Part shown: piece after piece, positions 25,659 to 34,662 of the stretch
Position numbering within the stretch: position 1 is the first letter of the stretch
How the letters are laid out: every line of letters begins with the position of its first letter
Notes under the pieces: generated by a model
The model's database searches: none
Told to the model about the DNA's origin: nothing
What the model saw: the letters and a program-made list of their open reading frames with translations, nothing else
Origin: an uncultured Gammaproteobacteria bacterium
GTDB taxonomy: Bacteria; Pseudomonadota; Gammaproteobacteria; HK1
Reading direction: 5' to 3'
DNA: 64,000 bases
Assembly (NCBI GenBank): GCA_958295465.1
Contig: OY282353.1
Coordinates: 4,703,001-4,767,000 of the forward strand
Translations under genes and position numbers: made by a program

Positions 25659-28484
25659 ATGAACGAATCGGCGTCCACGAAGCGTTTCGCCCCCTTCGCC
25701 TGCGAGAAGAGGCCGGCCGTCGGTTCCAGGGCGATGGTGGTGGCCAACCACCCGCTCGCTTCCGCCGCGGGAGCGGAGATGCTGCTCGCCGGCGGCAACG
25801 CCGTCGATGCGGCGGTGGCGGCCCTGTTCGCCCTCACCGTGGTCGAGCCGATGATGGTCGGGATACTGGGAGGGGGCGTGGCCCACATCCGTCTGTCCGG
25901 CGGTCGCCACGTGATACTGGACGGGCTGGGCACCGCGCCCTGTGCTGCCCACGGCGCGATGTACGAGACGGTGTCCGACGAGCTGCCGGATTACCGGGAG
26001 ACCGCGGGACGCGCCAACCAGGTGGGTCCGCTCTCCATCGCGGTGCCGGGCGCGCTCGCGGGCTGGTGCCGCGCCCTGCGCGACTTCGGCACGTTCTCCA
26101 TCGCGGACGTGACCGCCCCCGCGATCCGGTTCGCCGAGCGCGGCTTCACGGCGACGCCGTACCTCGCGGACTGCGTGGCGGATCTGGCCTCCGATCTGGG
26201 CCGCGACCCCGGCCTTTCCGCCCTGTTCCTGCCCGGCGGCGCTCCCCTGCGGGCCGGCGACCGGGTCGTGCAACCCGAGTACGCCCAGACGCTGCGCACC
26301 ATTGCCCGCCGGGGCGCCGACGCACTCTACGCGGGTGAGCTGGGCGGCGCGCTGGTCGAGGCCATGTCACGCACCGGCGGCCTCGTCACCCGCGAGGACC
26401 TCGGGACGTACCGGGTGGTCGAGCGCGATCCGATCCGCGGCAGCTACCGCGGCTTCGAGATCCTCGGCCCGCCGCCGCCGGCGTCTTCCGGGGTGCACGT
26501 GGTCCAGATGCTCAACCTGCTCGAGGGCTTCGACGTGGGGGCGATGGGCTTCGGCTCCCCGGACGCGGTACACCTGCTCGCCGAGGTCATGAAGATCGCC
26601 TTTGCCGACCGCGCGGTGGCGACCGCGGACCCCGCCTTCGTCGACGTGCCGGTGGAGCGGCTCACGGACAAGGCTTACGCCGGGCAACGCCGCCGGCTCA
26701 TCGATCCCACTCGCACCCGCCGGTGGGAGCCCGGGGTGTCCGGGGCGGCGCCGAAGTCCGGGCCGGTCCGGCAGGCAGGCCGGGATGCGCCCGGCGGAGC
26801 CGCGGTCTCCGGGGCGTTCGGCCGCGAGTCGGGCTGCACCACGCACGTCACCGTCGCCGACGCCGAGGGCAACGTCGTGGCCACCACCCAGACCATCAAC
26901 GGCCTGTTCGGCGCCTGCGTGCAGGTCCCGGGCACCGGCATGATCGCGAACAACTACATGTTCAACTTCGACCCGCACCCTGGGCGGGCGTTGTCGGTCG
27001 AGCCGGGCAAGCGGGTGTTCACGTCGATGGCGCCGATGATGGTTCACCGGGATGGACAACTGATCTACGCACTCGGCCTGCCCGGAGGATTGAGGATCTT
27101 CCCGTCGGCGTTGCAGGCATTGGTGAACCTCCTGGATCACGGCATGACCCTGCAGGAGGCGGTCGAGGCGCCCCGGATCTGGACCGAGGGTGGGGCCGTC
27201 GAAATGGAAGAGGCATTTCCGGAGGCGGTGGAGAAGGCGCTGGTCGACCGAGAGCACGAGGTCGAGCGCCTGCCGCGCATCGGCGGCGGCATGAACGCGA
27301 TCGCCTTCGGCGGCGACGGATCGTTGACCGGGGCCGCCTGCTGGCGGGCGGACGGCGCCCCGGTGGCCATCGCCGGTGGGCTGGCTCGGGCGGGGGTGCG
27401 CTTCTCCGGCATCCGAGGCGAAGAAACCGCCGCCGGGCAACCGGGAGCCAATCGACTCCGGCATCCGGTTCGCGAGACCGTCGCGCGGTGCGCGCCTCGC
27501 GGTGGAGGAAACACCACCATGACCGAGACCATCGTCGTCCTCGACGCGATCAGCGAGACCGTCGCCAAGCGGTTGCGCGCATTGCTGCCGGAGGGATTCT
27601 CGCTGACCCACGGCACCGCGCTCGGCGACGATCACCTGGCGAAGATCGTCGCCGGGGCGGATTACGCGATCTCGGGCCAGGTGCCGGTCAGCGGCGAAGT
27701 GCTGCGAGCGGCGAAACGGCTGAAGCTGCTGCACAAATGGGGCGTCGGGGTCGACAACCTCGACCTCGGGACCGCCCGCGAGCTCGGGATCAAAGTGGCG
27801 CGCACCACCGGAAGCAACGCGGTGGCGGTGGCGGAGTTCACCATCGGCCTGATGCTCTGCACGTTGCGGCACATTCCGCACGGCCATTTCGGGCTGCAAC
27901 AGGGACGGTGGCAGAGCTGGCACGGGCGGAGCCCCTTCCTGCTGTCCGGCAAGACGGTGGGGCTGGTGGGCTTCGGCGCGATCGGCAAGGCCGTCGCGCG
28001 GCTGTTGTCCGGATTCGGATGCACCATCCTGTACAACAAGCCGCATCGGCTCACGGGCGGCGAGGAGAAGGCGCTGGGCGCCCGGTACGCGCGGCTCCCG
28101 GACCTGCTCTCCCGGTCCGACGTGGTGTCGCTGCACTGCCCGTTGACCCCGGCCACCAACGGGCTCATCGACCACGTCGCGCTGGCGTCGATGAAGCCCA
28201 CCGCGGTTCTGGTCAACGTCGCGCGGGGCGGCGTGGTGGCGGAGCAGGACCTCGCCCGGGCGTTGCGAGACGGTGTCATCCACGCCGCCGCCGTGGACGT
28301 GTACGAAATCGAACCCCTTCCCGCCGACAGCCCCCTGCTGCACATCGACAACCTCACCCTCACCCCGCACCTGGGCGCGCTGGCCGCGGACACTTTCGCG
28401 CCCACCGTCGGGCGCATGTTCGAGAACATCGCCCGCGTCTCTCGCGGTGAGGCCATCCCGGCCCTCGACGTGGTGGTGGATTAG
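25659..28484 (+). CDS. Gamma-glutamyltransferase continuing in frame into a D-2-hydroxyacid dehydrogenase
   Basis: One open frame of 941 codons runs through two normally separate enzymes. Residues 1-580 are a gamma-glutamyltransferase: ANHPLASAAGAEMLLAGGNAVDAAVAA, and the autoprocessing site SGCTTHVTVADAEGN with the catalytic Thr at about 394. About 40 residues of Gly/Arg-rich linker follow, then MTETIVVLDAIS and a complete NAD-dependent dehydrogenase. The start at 25659 follows AAGAGGAG. No signal peptide is seen, unlike most periplasmic GGTs. A separate start with its own ribosome-binding site exists for the second half, so either a fusion protein, two proteins, or both may be made. Confidence 0.75.
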   Translation: MNESASTKRFAPFACEKRPAVGSRAMVVANHPLASAAGAEMLLAGGNAVDAAVAALFALTVVEPMMVGILGGGVAHIRLSGGRHVILDGLGTAPCAAHGAMYETVSDELPDYRETAGRANQVGPLSIAVPGALAGWCRALRDFGTFSIADVTAPAIRFAERGFTATPYLADCVADLASDLGRDPGLSALFLPGGAPLRAGDRVVQPEYAQTLRTIARRGADALYAGELGGALVEAMSRTGGLVTREDLGTYRVVERDPIRGSYRGFEILGPPPPASSGVHVVQMLNLLEGFDVGAMGFGSPDAVHLLAEVMKIAFADRAVATADPAFVDVPVERLTDKAYAGQRRRLIDPTRTRRWEPGVSGAAPKSGPVRQAGRDAPGGAAVSGAFGRESGCTTHVTVADAEGNVVATTQTINGLFGACVQVPGTGMIANNYMFNFDPHPGRALSVEPGKRVFTSMAPMMVHRDGQLIYALGLPGGLRIFPSALQALVNLLDHGMTLQEAVEAPRIWTEGGAVEMEEAFPEAVEKALVDREHEVERLPRIGGGMNAIAFGGDGSLTGAACWRADGAPVAIAGGLARAGVRFSGIRGEETAAGQPGANRLRHPVRETVARCAPRGGGNTTMTETIVVLDAISETVAKRLRALLPEGFSLTHGTALGDDHLAKIVAGADYAISGQVPVSGEVLRAAKRLKLLHKWGVGVDNLDLGTARELGIKVARTTGSNAVAVAEFTIGLMLCTLRHIPHGHFGLQQGRWQSWHGRSPFLLSGKTVGLVGFGAIGKAVARLLSGFGCTILYNKPHRLTGGEEKALGARYARLPDLLSRSDVVSLHCPLTPATNGLIDHVALASMKPTAVLVNVARGGVVAEQDLARALRDGVIHAAAVDVYEIEPLPADSPLLHIDNLTLTPHLGALAADTFAPTVGRMFENIARVSRGEAIPALDVVVD
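27519..28484 (+). CDS. D-2-hydroxyacid dehydrogenase (possible independent start inside the GGT fusion frame)
   Basis: From ATG 27519, preceded by GGAGG about nine bases upstream, 321 residues form a complete D-isomer-specific 2-hydroxyacid dehydrogenase. It has the substrate-domain helix LKLLHKWGVGVDNLDL, the NAD motif VGLVGFGAIGKAVA, the catalytic Arg in NVARGGVVAEQDL, and the acid/histidine pair near AAAVDVYEIEPL and LTPHLGAL. It reduces a 2-keto acid or oxidises a D-2-hydroxy acid; the specific substrate is not evident. The absence of any stop between it and the gamma-glutamyltransferase is the unusual point. Confidence 0.8.
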   Translation: MTETIVVLDAISETVAKRLRALLPEGFSLTHGTALGDDHLAKIVAGADYAISGQVPVSGEVLRAAKRLKLLHKWGVGVDNLDLGTARELGIKVARTTGSNAVAVAEFTIGLMLCTLRHIPHGHFGLQQGRWQSWHGRSPFLLSGKTVGLVGFGAIGKAVARLLSGFGCTILYNKPHRLTGGEEKALGARYARLPDLLSRSDVVSLHCPLTPATNGLIDHVALASMKPTAVLVNVARGGVVAEQDLARALRDGVIHAAAVDVYEIEPLPADSPLLHIDNLTLTPHLGALAADTFAPTVGRMFENIARVSRGEAIPALDVVVD

Positions 28485-28794
28485 GCGCGGCTCACCATCG
28501 GGCTTCCATTGGGCCTCCCGTTCGTGAAATCCCCGACAGGACGGTGAGGACTCGTTCGCCGGCCGGTGTTCGGCTGTGCCGGGCCGGGAACCGAGGACCG
28601 CTGGCTGGCCCGGAGGCGGATTCGACACTTCGAATCCAATCGACCAGGAGTCTGCGCCGCAGAAAGACAGTTCAAGACGAGCGAGCGGAAGGGTGGATCG
28701 GATTCGATGAGGAGGGGGCTGGAACGCAGGGACAGCGGAGTTCGCGATGGCGTGCAGGGCGCGAGAGATTGCCCCGGGGAGCGCGGCGAGAGGG
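28485..28794. other. Gap between convergent genes, no gene seen
   Basis: These 310 bp between the dehydrogenase stop and the CpaE-like stop hold only short frames without family resemblance. No strong hairpin with a T-run was found. Confidence 0.5.
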
Positions 28795-29919
28795 TCATGG
28801 GGGGTTGGGCCGTGTATCCTTGGCGAGTTGGCACCCTCGCCCCGCCCGCGCCCACAGGGGCGGCTCGCAGGGGATGACGACGTCCGGGCGACGTCCCGCC
28901 AGGGCTTGCATGATCTCCCTCGGGGTCAGGGACGTGCGGGGTCCCCGCGGATGGCATTCGATGAGGGTGGTGCTCTGCGGCTCCTCCAGCAGCGCGAGGA
29001 GGTGTGTCGCGTACCCGATGCTGGCCAGGGTCGGCTCGTAGGCGACGAGCCGGGCGTCGGCGGCCTCGAACGCCGCCATCTGCACGTCCGGCTCGGAGAG
29101 CTCGATGACCAGCACCACCTGGGCCTGGTTCGCCAGCCCGTCCAGCAGGCGCTGGACGCTGCGCCCCGTCGGGGGCTCCTCGGGAGGACTCTCCGGGGCC
29201 GGAAACGCCACCAGCCCCAGTCCGGGCTGCACCGGCACGGCCAGCCGCGTGTCGATCTCCGTGCGCGTCAGCGCCGGATCCACGCTCCCTTCCCCCTCCT
29301 CCTCGGCCTCGTCCTGCGCCTGGAGCTCCACTTCGAGCCGGAACAGGGTCACGTCCAGGGCCAGGTTGGGCCGGGCCCCGGTCAGATTCCGCGCGCGTCC
29401 GGCCACCGGGTCGAGGTCCACGCAGAGCACCGTCCGCCCGGCATGAGCGATCCCCCGGGCGACGATCAGGGCGAGCGAGGAGAGCCCCAGCCCCGCGGTT
29501 CCGCTGCACGCCACCACCCTGCCCGCGTGCTGGCGGGCGGGAGCGTCCGGATCCGACAGCGTCATGGTGACCGCCTCCCGGGCGGACGCCGCGCTCAGGG
29601 GCTTGACCAGGTAGTCCGTGGCGCCGGCCCGGTAGCAGGCGCGCACGCTCTGGGCACTGTCGTCGGTGGCGATGACGATGAGGAGGGTGTCGGGGTGGAT
29701 GATCCCCCGCCGCGCGCGCGTGGCCTCGGGGGCCGACATTTCCGCGCCCTCCAGATCCGCCAGGAGGATCTTCGGGCCGGGCTCCCGGGCCACCGTCTCG
29801 AGCATCCCCCGGAACGGCGCCCGGTCCACGCGGGCATTCAGGCCGGACAGCCCCGTGCGCAGTGCGAGGCAGGTCGCCTCGTCCCGCCCGAAGCCCCGGA
29901 CCTCCGGGTGTTCAGTCAT
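28795..29919 (-). CDS. Orphan CpaE-like pilus-assembly ATPase with degenerate P-loop
   Basis: This 374-residue protein has an N-terminal response-regulator-like receiver (residues 1-125, with ILLADLEG and AGATDYLVKPLS) followed by a MinD/ParA-type domain, the CpaE layout. Its P-loop reads CSGTAGLGLSSLAL, without the lysines expected in KGGVGKT, while the Walker B-like VLCVDLDP is kept. CpaE proteins localise tight-adherence pilus assembly at the cell pole, but no cpa/tad genes occur in the window. It may be a regulator that no longer hydrolyses ATP. The start ATG at 29919 is the first credible one. Confidence 0.65.
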   Translation of the reverse strand: MTEHPEVRGFGRDEATCLALRTGLSGLNARVDRAPFRGMLETVAREPGPKILLADLEGAEMSAPEATRARRGIIHPDTLLIVIATDDSAQSVRACYRAGATDYLVKPLSAASAREAVTMTLSDPDAPARQHAGRVVACSGTAGLGLSSLALIVARGIAHAGRTVLCVDLDPVAGRARNLTGARPNLALDVTLFRLEVELQAQDEAEEEGEGSVDPALTRTEIDTRLAVPVQPGLGLVAFPAPESPPEEPPTGRSVQRLLDGLANQAQVVLVIELSEPDVQMAAFEAADARLVAYEPTLASIGYATHLLALLEEPQSTTLIECHPRGPRTSLTPREIMQALAGRRPDVVIPCEPPLWARAGRGCQLAKDTRPNPP

Positions 29920-30215
29920 CGGTCATCCTGCGGCACTCCAGGGGCGGCCCGATGCGAGGAAGGCCCGTCATTCTGAGCCGTCAAGGGGGACTGGAGGATC
30001 CCAACACACTCCTGGCGTCCGAGCCCGGCATGGCCGGAGCCAGGTACCGGGTCGAGGTGCACTGGTTCCCGGCCCTCTACACCTCGTTCTGGCTCGAACG
30101 CTGGCTTCCGATCGTGGCCGTCGGCCCGCCTGCCGGCTCCGGGGGGCGGGAGTGTGCGCCGTAGATCCGTTTGCGGGCGCCGGGAACGGCGCATCCCGCG
30201 CGCCCGCACCCTCCT

Positions 30216-30974
30216 TCAGGCGCCGGCCCGGGAAGCGGCATCCTCGACGAATTCGACAAGCACCCTGCGCACCTTGTCCATTCCCGATTCCAGGTTGGCT
30301 CGAACCGCCTCCATGGTGATGACCTTCGGGCCCCGGCCCGCGGCCCGGTTCGCCACCACCGCGCAGTGCGCGTAGCCCATCCCCAGCTCACGCGCCAGCG
30401 AAGCTTCCGGCATTCCGGTCATGCCCACGAGGTCGCATCCGTCACGCTCCAGGCGATCGATCTCGGCCGCCGATTCGAGCCGCGGCCCCTGGGTCGCGGC
30501 ATACGTGCCGCCATCGGCCACCTCGACCTCCGCGCGGCGCGCCGCGTCGAGCAGCCCGGCGCGCAGGCGCGCGCAGTATGGACACGTGAAATCGACGTGC
30601 ACGGGGTGATCGAGGTCGTCCTCGAAGAACGTATGCGCCCGGGACCACGTGTAATCGACGATCTGGTCGGGGACTGCGACCGCGCCTTCGCCGAGGTCGG
30701 CGCGGATCCCCCCCACCGCCGCGACGGCGACGATCCGCCGCACGCCCGCGTGGTGCAGCGCCCATACGTTCGCACGGTAGTTCACGCGGTGGGGAGGGAT
30801 GGTATGCGGCTCACCATGGCGCGCGAGGAATACGACCCCGATCCCCGCCAGCCGGCCGTGGACCAGCGGCGCGGAGGGTGCTCCCCAAGGCGTGCCGGCC
30901 GGCTCGCGGCGCACGATCTCCAGGCCGTCGAGGGTGGTGAGTCCCGTGCCCCCGATGATCGCCAGATCACTCAT
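30216..30974 (-). CDS. mtiP: S-methyl-5'-thioinosine phosphorylase
   Basis: This 252-residue nucleoside phosphorylase of the MTAP/PNP family has LAIIGGTGLTTLDGL, the phosphate-site FLARHGEPHTIPPHRVNYRAN, AVGGIRADLGEGAVAVPDQIVDYT and CDLVGMTGMPEASLAREL. The Pseudomonas-type methylthioinosine enzyme has the same PPH.VNYRAN pattern, and the phosphoribosyltransferase gene just upstream supports that: methylthioinosine is split to hypoxanthine, which is then recycled to IMP. MTAP activity on methylthioadenosine cannot be excluded. Confidence 0.82.
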   Translation of the reverse strand: MSDLAIIGGTGLTTLDGLEIVRREPAGTPWGAPSAPLVHGRLAGIGVVFLARHGEPHTIPPHRVNYRANVWALHHAGVRRIVAVAAVGGIRADLGEGAVAVPDQIVDYTWSRAHTFFEDDLDHPVHVDFTCPYCARLRAGLLDAARRAEVEVADGGTYAATQGPRLESAAEIDRLERDGCDLVGMTGMPEASLARELGMGYAHCAVVANRAAGRGPKVITMEAVRANLESGMDKVRRVLVEFVEDAASRAGA

Positions 30975-31067
30975 TCGAGTCCGCGTGTTTCCACACGGGC
31001 ATCGACGGCCACCGGCGATGCGGTGGCTTCCCTCCCGCCCGGCGGCGCCGCCGTTCGTTGCGGCGCG

Positions 31068-31616
31068 TCAGCTCTCCTCGAGCGCATAGATCGCGGGGAG
31101 GTTGCGAAAGTAGCCCCGGTAATCCATCCCGCAGCCGAACACGTATCGATCGTCCACCTCGAGTCCGGTGAAGTCCGCGCGGGCGAATGCCCGGGGCCGC
31201 CCGATCTGCTTGTCGACGAGCACCGCGCAGTAGATCTCGCGCGGGCCCAGCTCGCGGCAGTGCGCGATGATTGCCGCGAGGGTGATGCCTTCGTCGAGGA
31301 TGTCGTCGACGACGAGCACGCTCCGGCCCTTGAAGTCGCTCGACGGATGGGCGATCCACTCCAGGGTCCGGCCCCGCACGTCGCCCCGGTAGCGGGTCGC
31401 GTGGACGTAATCGATCTCGACCGGGAACTCGAGCTGCGACACGATCCGCGATGCCGGCACCATGCCACCCATCATGACCGGGATGACCAGCGGGCTGCTC
31501 GCACCGAGAACGCCCGAGATCTCGCGCGCGAGCTTCGTATAAGCGGCGTCCACGTCGGCCTCGCTGCATACGAGATCCGCTTCCTCCAACACCCGCGCGT
31601 ATCGTGCCGGATCCAT
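31068..31616 (-). CDS. hpt: Hypoxanthine-guanine phosphoribosyltransferase
   Basis: This 182-residue type I phosphoribosyltransferase contains the PRPP-binding motif SVLVVDDILDEGITL, preceded by LVIPVMMGGMVPASRIVSQL and the flexible-loop region ATRYRGDVRGRTLEW. It ends with YFRNLPAIYAL as in the gammaproteobacterial HPT-like family. A start at 31616 (MDPARYARVLEEAD) is favoured over 31661 because the extra 15 residues are not conserved-looking. With mtiP 93 bp downstream on the same strand, it completes a purine salvage pair. Confidence 0.85.
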   Translation of the reverse strand: MDPARYARVLEEADLVCSEADVDAAYTKLAREISGVLGASSPLVIPVMMGGMVPASRIVSQLEFPVEIDYVHATRYRGDVRGRTLEWIAHPSSDFKGRSVLVVDDILDEGITLAAIIAHCRELGPREIYCAVLVDKQIGRPRAFARADFTGLEVDDRYVFGCGMDYRGYFRNLPAIYALEES

Positions 31617-31824
31617 GGTCAGCTTCCCGGGCCCGACGCTCGCCGGGCACTGCGCGGCCATGCGCCGCCCGGCGCGGCAACCGCGGGTCCGATACCGGCC
31701 GGTTCAGGCATCGATGCGCTTCGAGTGTGCATGGTGGTGGTCCGGTTCCGCACCGGCGCCGAACCGCCGGCGCCGATCGGCCGGAGCGGATTCGGGGAAC
31801 GGCCCCCGTCTCCCGAGCCGCATG

Positions 31825-32568
31825 CTATTGCGCCACGACGACCTCTTGGAGGCCCTCCTCGTCCTCGTCGAAATCATCGAGTGGGGGATTGCCGTCGTAA
31901 ATGAGGAAGGTCCGTCGCTGGTGGTAGGCCTCGCGGGTGAAGACGTACGGATCGAACGCCGATTCGTCACGTACCTTCGCCGCGCTCGCGAGGTCCTCCC
32001 GCTGGGCGACGACCTCCAGCAACGCCAATGGAGGCGCGGCGACGTAGGTCAACACGTCGGTCAGCATTTCGACGGCGATCCCCGGTGTATCCCGGATCGA
32101 GCTCGGCCCCAGCACGGGATAGTGCACGTAGTTCCCCTCCTCCATGCCCCATACCGCGAGGGTCTGGCCGAAGTCCTCTTCGTGCCGCTCCAGACCGAAT
32201 CCGGTCGATACGTCGAACAGGCCGCCGATGCCCAGCGTGGTGTTGAACACGAATCGAGCGGAATCCTGCATCGCAAGCTCGAACTTGCCCTGGAGAAGCT
32301 GGTTGAGCACGGTGCCGGGATACGCCGCGTTGTCCAGGAAGTTGTGGACGCTCCTGCGCAGCCCCCTCGGAAGCTTCGAGTAGAGGCTGGAGACGGGCTC
32401 CAGCACGGCCCGGTCGACCGTGTCGTTGAACGCATAGAAGGACCGGTTCGCGGGCTCCCACGGATCGGTCGGGTCGACGCTGGTTACCGTCGTGGCGCAA
32501 CCGGAAACAGCGAGCACGATCGCACCGACGATGATTGCCCGACAGCCATGCAATGTATGAGTGATCAT
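31825..32568 (-). CDS. mlaA: Outer-membrane phospholipid-asymmetry lipoprotein MlaA (VacJ)
   Basis: This 247-residue lipoprotein has a signal peptide ending in a lipobox, VLAVSGC. The MlaA body follows: DPWEPANRSFYAFNDTVDRAVLEPV, FLDNAAYPGTVLNQLLQGKF, DFGQTLAVWGMEEGNYVHYPVLGPSSIRDTPG. It removes misplaced phospholipids from the outer leaflet and passes them to MlaC for retrograde transport. No mlaBCDEF genes are in the window. ATG 32568 is chosen because the lipobox is then at a normal distance. Confidence 0.93.
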   Translation of the reverse strand: MITHTLHGCRAIIVGAIVLAVSGCATTVTSVDPTDPWEPANRSFYAFNDTVDRAVLEPVSSLYSKLPRGLRRSVHNFLDNAAYPGTVLNQLLQGKFELAMQDSARFVFNTTLGIGGLFDVSTGFGLERHEEDFGQTLAVWGMEEGNYVHYPVLGPSSIRDTPGIAVEMLTDVLTYVAAPPLALLEVVAQREDLASAAKVRDESAFDPYVFTREAYHQRRTFLIYDGNPPLDDFDEDEEGLQEVVVAQ

Positions 32569-32905
32569 GGAAGGCCACCCAGCTCCGGGGGATCCGGGAT
32601 GTCGCGTCCGATGATGCTGGATTCGGGGATCGTGTTCAAGGACCGCCGGCAGCAATTTCCGCTGGCGCCCGGACACGGGCTGCATGGCCGGAAATTTCCG
32701 GCCTCCCCGGCCGCCCGAGCATCCGGCGGCGACCCCTGGCCGGGACCGAGGTCTGCCTGCCTTGCTCCCTCGCGGCAGCGCGAAGACAATGCCCACGACA
32801 GCCGCCCGTCGCGGATGTGGAGATGGGGACGTGGAACGCGAGAGCGAGCCGGCGGCGGATCATGTCTGGCTGCGCAATATGTCGCGGGAGCAAGGGAGGC
32901 GAGAC

Positions 32906-34561
32906 GTGGAACGCGAGTCGATGGAGTTCGACGTCGTCATCGTCGGGGCGGGGCCGTCGGGGCTCGCCACCGCGATCCGGCTGAGGCAGCTCTGCGCCGA
33001 GCACGGATCGGACCTCTCGGTGTGCATCGTCGAGAAGGGGTCCGAGGTCGGGGCCCACATCCTCTCCGGCGCGGTGCTGGAGCCGCGCTCGCTGGAAGAG
33101 CTGTTCCCGGACTGGAAGGAGCGCGGGGCGCCGCTGCACACCCCCGCGCGGGAGGATCGGTTCCTCTTCCTGACCAGGGGCGGCGCGGTACGGCTGCCGA
33201 CTCCGCCCCAGATGCACAACGACGGCAATTACATCATCAGCCTCGGGAACCTGTGCCGCTGGCTGGGTGAGCAGGCGGAGGCGCTCGACGTCTCGATCTT
33301 CCCGGGCTTCCCCGCCGCCGAGGTGCTCTACCACGAGGACGGCTCGGTCAGGGGGGTCGCGACCCGGGACATGGGGATCGGACGCGACGGGCAGCCGAAA
33401 GGGAGCTTCGAGCCGGGGGTGGAGCTGCACGCGCGGGCCACCGTCTTCGCCGAGGGCTGCCGCGGCCACCTGACCAAGGCGCTGTTCGAGCGCTTCGATC
33501 TCCGCGCCGGCGTCGACCCGCAGACCTACGGCATCGGCATCAAGGAGCTGTGGGAGATCGAGCCGGCCCGGCACGAGCCGGGGCTGATCGTGCACACCCT
33601 CGGATGGCCGCTCGACCGCTCGACCTACGGCGGCTCGTTCCTCTACCACCTCGAAGACCACCAGGTCGCGGTGGGGTTCGTCGTCGGCCTCGACTACGCC
33701 AATCCGCATCTCAGCCCCTTCGATGAGTTCCAGCGGTTCAAGACCCACCCGAAGATCCGTCCCACGTTCGAGGGCGGGCGGCGGATCGCCTACGGCGCGC
33801 GCGCGATCAGCGAAGGCGGCCTCCAGTCGATCCCGAGGCTCACGTTCCCGGGCGGGCTGCTGGTGGGGGACACCGCCGGATTCCTCAACGTCCCGAAGAT
33901 CAAGGGGACCCATACCGCGATGAAGTCCGGGATCACCGCCGCGGAGGCGATCTTCGACGCGCTGAACGACGCGGCCCCGGAGGCCGCGGCTTCCGGAGCC
34001 TGCGCGGTGGAGATCGCCGATTACCGTATCCGCCTCGAAGGCACCTGGCTCTGGGACGAGCTGCGCCGCGTGCGCAACCTGCGTCCGTCGTTCCGCTGGG
34101 GGCTGTGGGGCGGGATGCTCTACTCGGGGCTCGACACGTACCTGTTGCGCGGCCGGGCGCCGTGGACGCTCCACCACCATCCCGACCACGCCACGCTCGA
34201 GCGGGCCTCCGAATGCCCGCGCATCGAGTACCCGAAGCCCGACGGCGTCGTGAGCTTCGACCGGAACTCCTCGGTCTTCCTCTCCAACACCAACCACGAG
34301 GAGGACCAGCCAGTGCATCTCACCCTGAAGGACGATTCGGCGCCCATCACCGTCAACCTCGCCGAGTACGATGCGCCCGAGCAGCGCTATTGCCCGGCGG
34401 GGGTCTACGAGATCGTGCGCGAGGAGGGGAGCGGGCCGAGGCTGCAAATCAACGCGCAGAATTGCGTGCACTGCAAGACGTGCGACATCAAGGACCCGAC
34501 GCAGAACATCCACTGGATCGCCCCGGAAGGCGGCGGGGGCCCGAACTATCCGAACATGTAG
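32906..34561 (+). CDS. Electron transfer flavoprotein-ubiquinone oxidoreductase
   Basis: This 551-residue enzyme passes electrons from ETF to ubiquinone on the inner membrane. The FAD motif [19 protein letters not shown] stands at the N-terminus. The C-terminal 4Fe-4S cluster ligands are in CPAG, then [19 protein letters not shown], the ETF-QO signature. The GTG start at 32906 follows GGGAGG; an upstream frame is not family-like. The next gene is an acyl-CoA dehydrogenase, whose electrons reach the quinone pool through ETF and this enzyme. Confidence 0.95.
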   Translation: MERESMEFDVVIVGAGPSGLATAIRLRQLCAEHGSDLSVCIVEKGSEVGAHILSGAVLEPRSLEELFPDWKERGAPLHTPAREDRFLFLTRGGAVRLPTPPQMHNDGNYIISLGNLCRWLGEQAEALDVSIFPGFPAAEVLYHEDGSVRGVATRDMGIGRDGQPKGSFEPGVELHARATVFAEGCRGHLTKALFERFDLRAGVDPQTYGIGIKELWEIEPARHEPGLIVHTLGWPLDRSTYGGSFLYHLEDHQVAVGFVVGLDYANPHLSPFDEFQRFKTHPKIRPTFEGGRRIAYGARAISEGGLQSIPRLTFPGGLLVGDTAGFLNVPKIKGTHTAMKSGITAAEAIFDALNDAAPEAAASGACAVEIADYRIRLEGTWLWDELRRVRNLRPSFRWGLWGGMLYSGLDTYLLRGRAPWTLHHHPDHATLERASECPRIEYPKPDGVVSFDRNSSVFLSNTNHEEDQPVHLTLKDDSAPITVNLAEYDAPEQRYCPAGVYEIVREEGSGPRLQINAQNCVHCKTCDIKDPTQNIHWIAPEGGGGPNYPNM

Positions 34562-34662
34562 CTCCCAACCCGGCATAGCCGGAACCAAACGCCGGTTGAC
34601 GGAAAAATCTTCGTCGTTTTGTCGGAGATTTCACGGATAAGGGACTAAGGAGGTCACGGCAG

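Noticed and set aside
29952-30164. Possible 70-residue protein with HWFPALYTSFWLERWLPIV
   Set aside because: It lacks a good ribosome-binding site and any recognised domain. The composition fits chance reading in GC-rich DNA, and the 296-bp gap has no other support for a gene.
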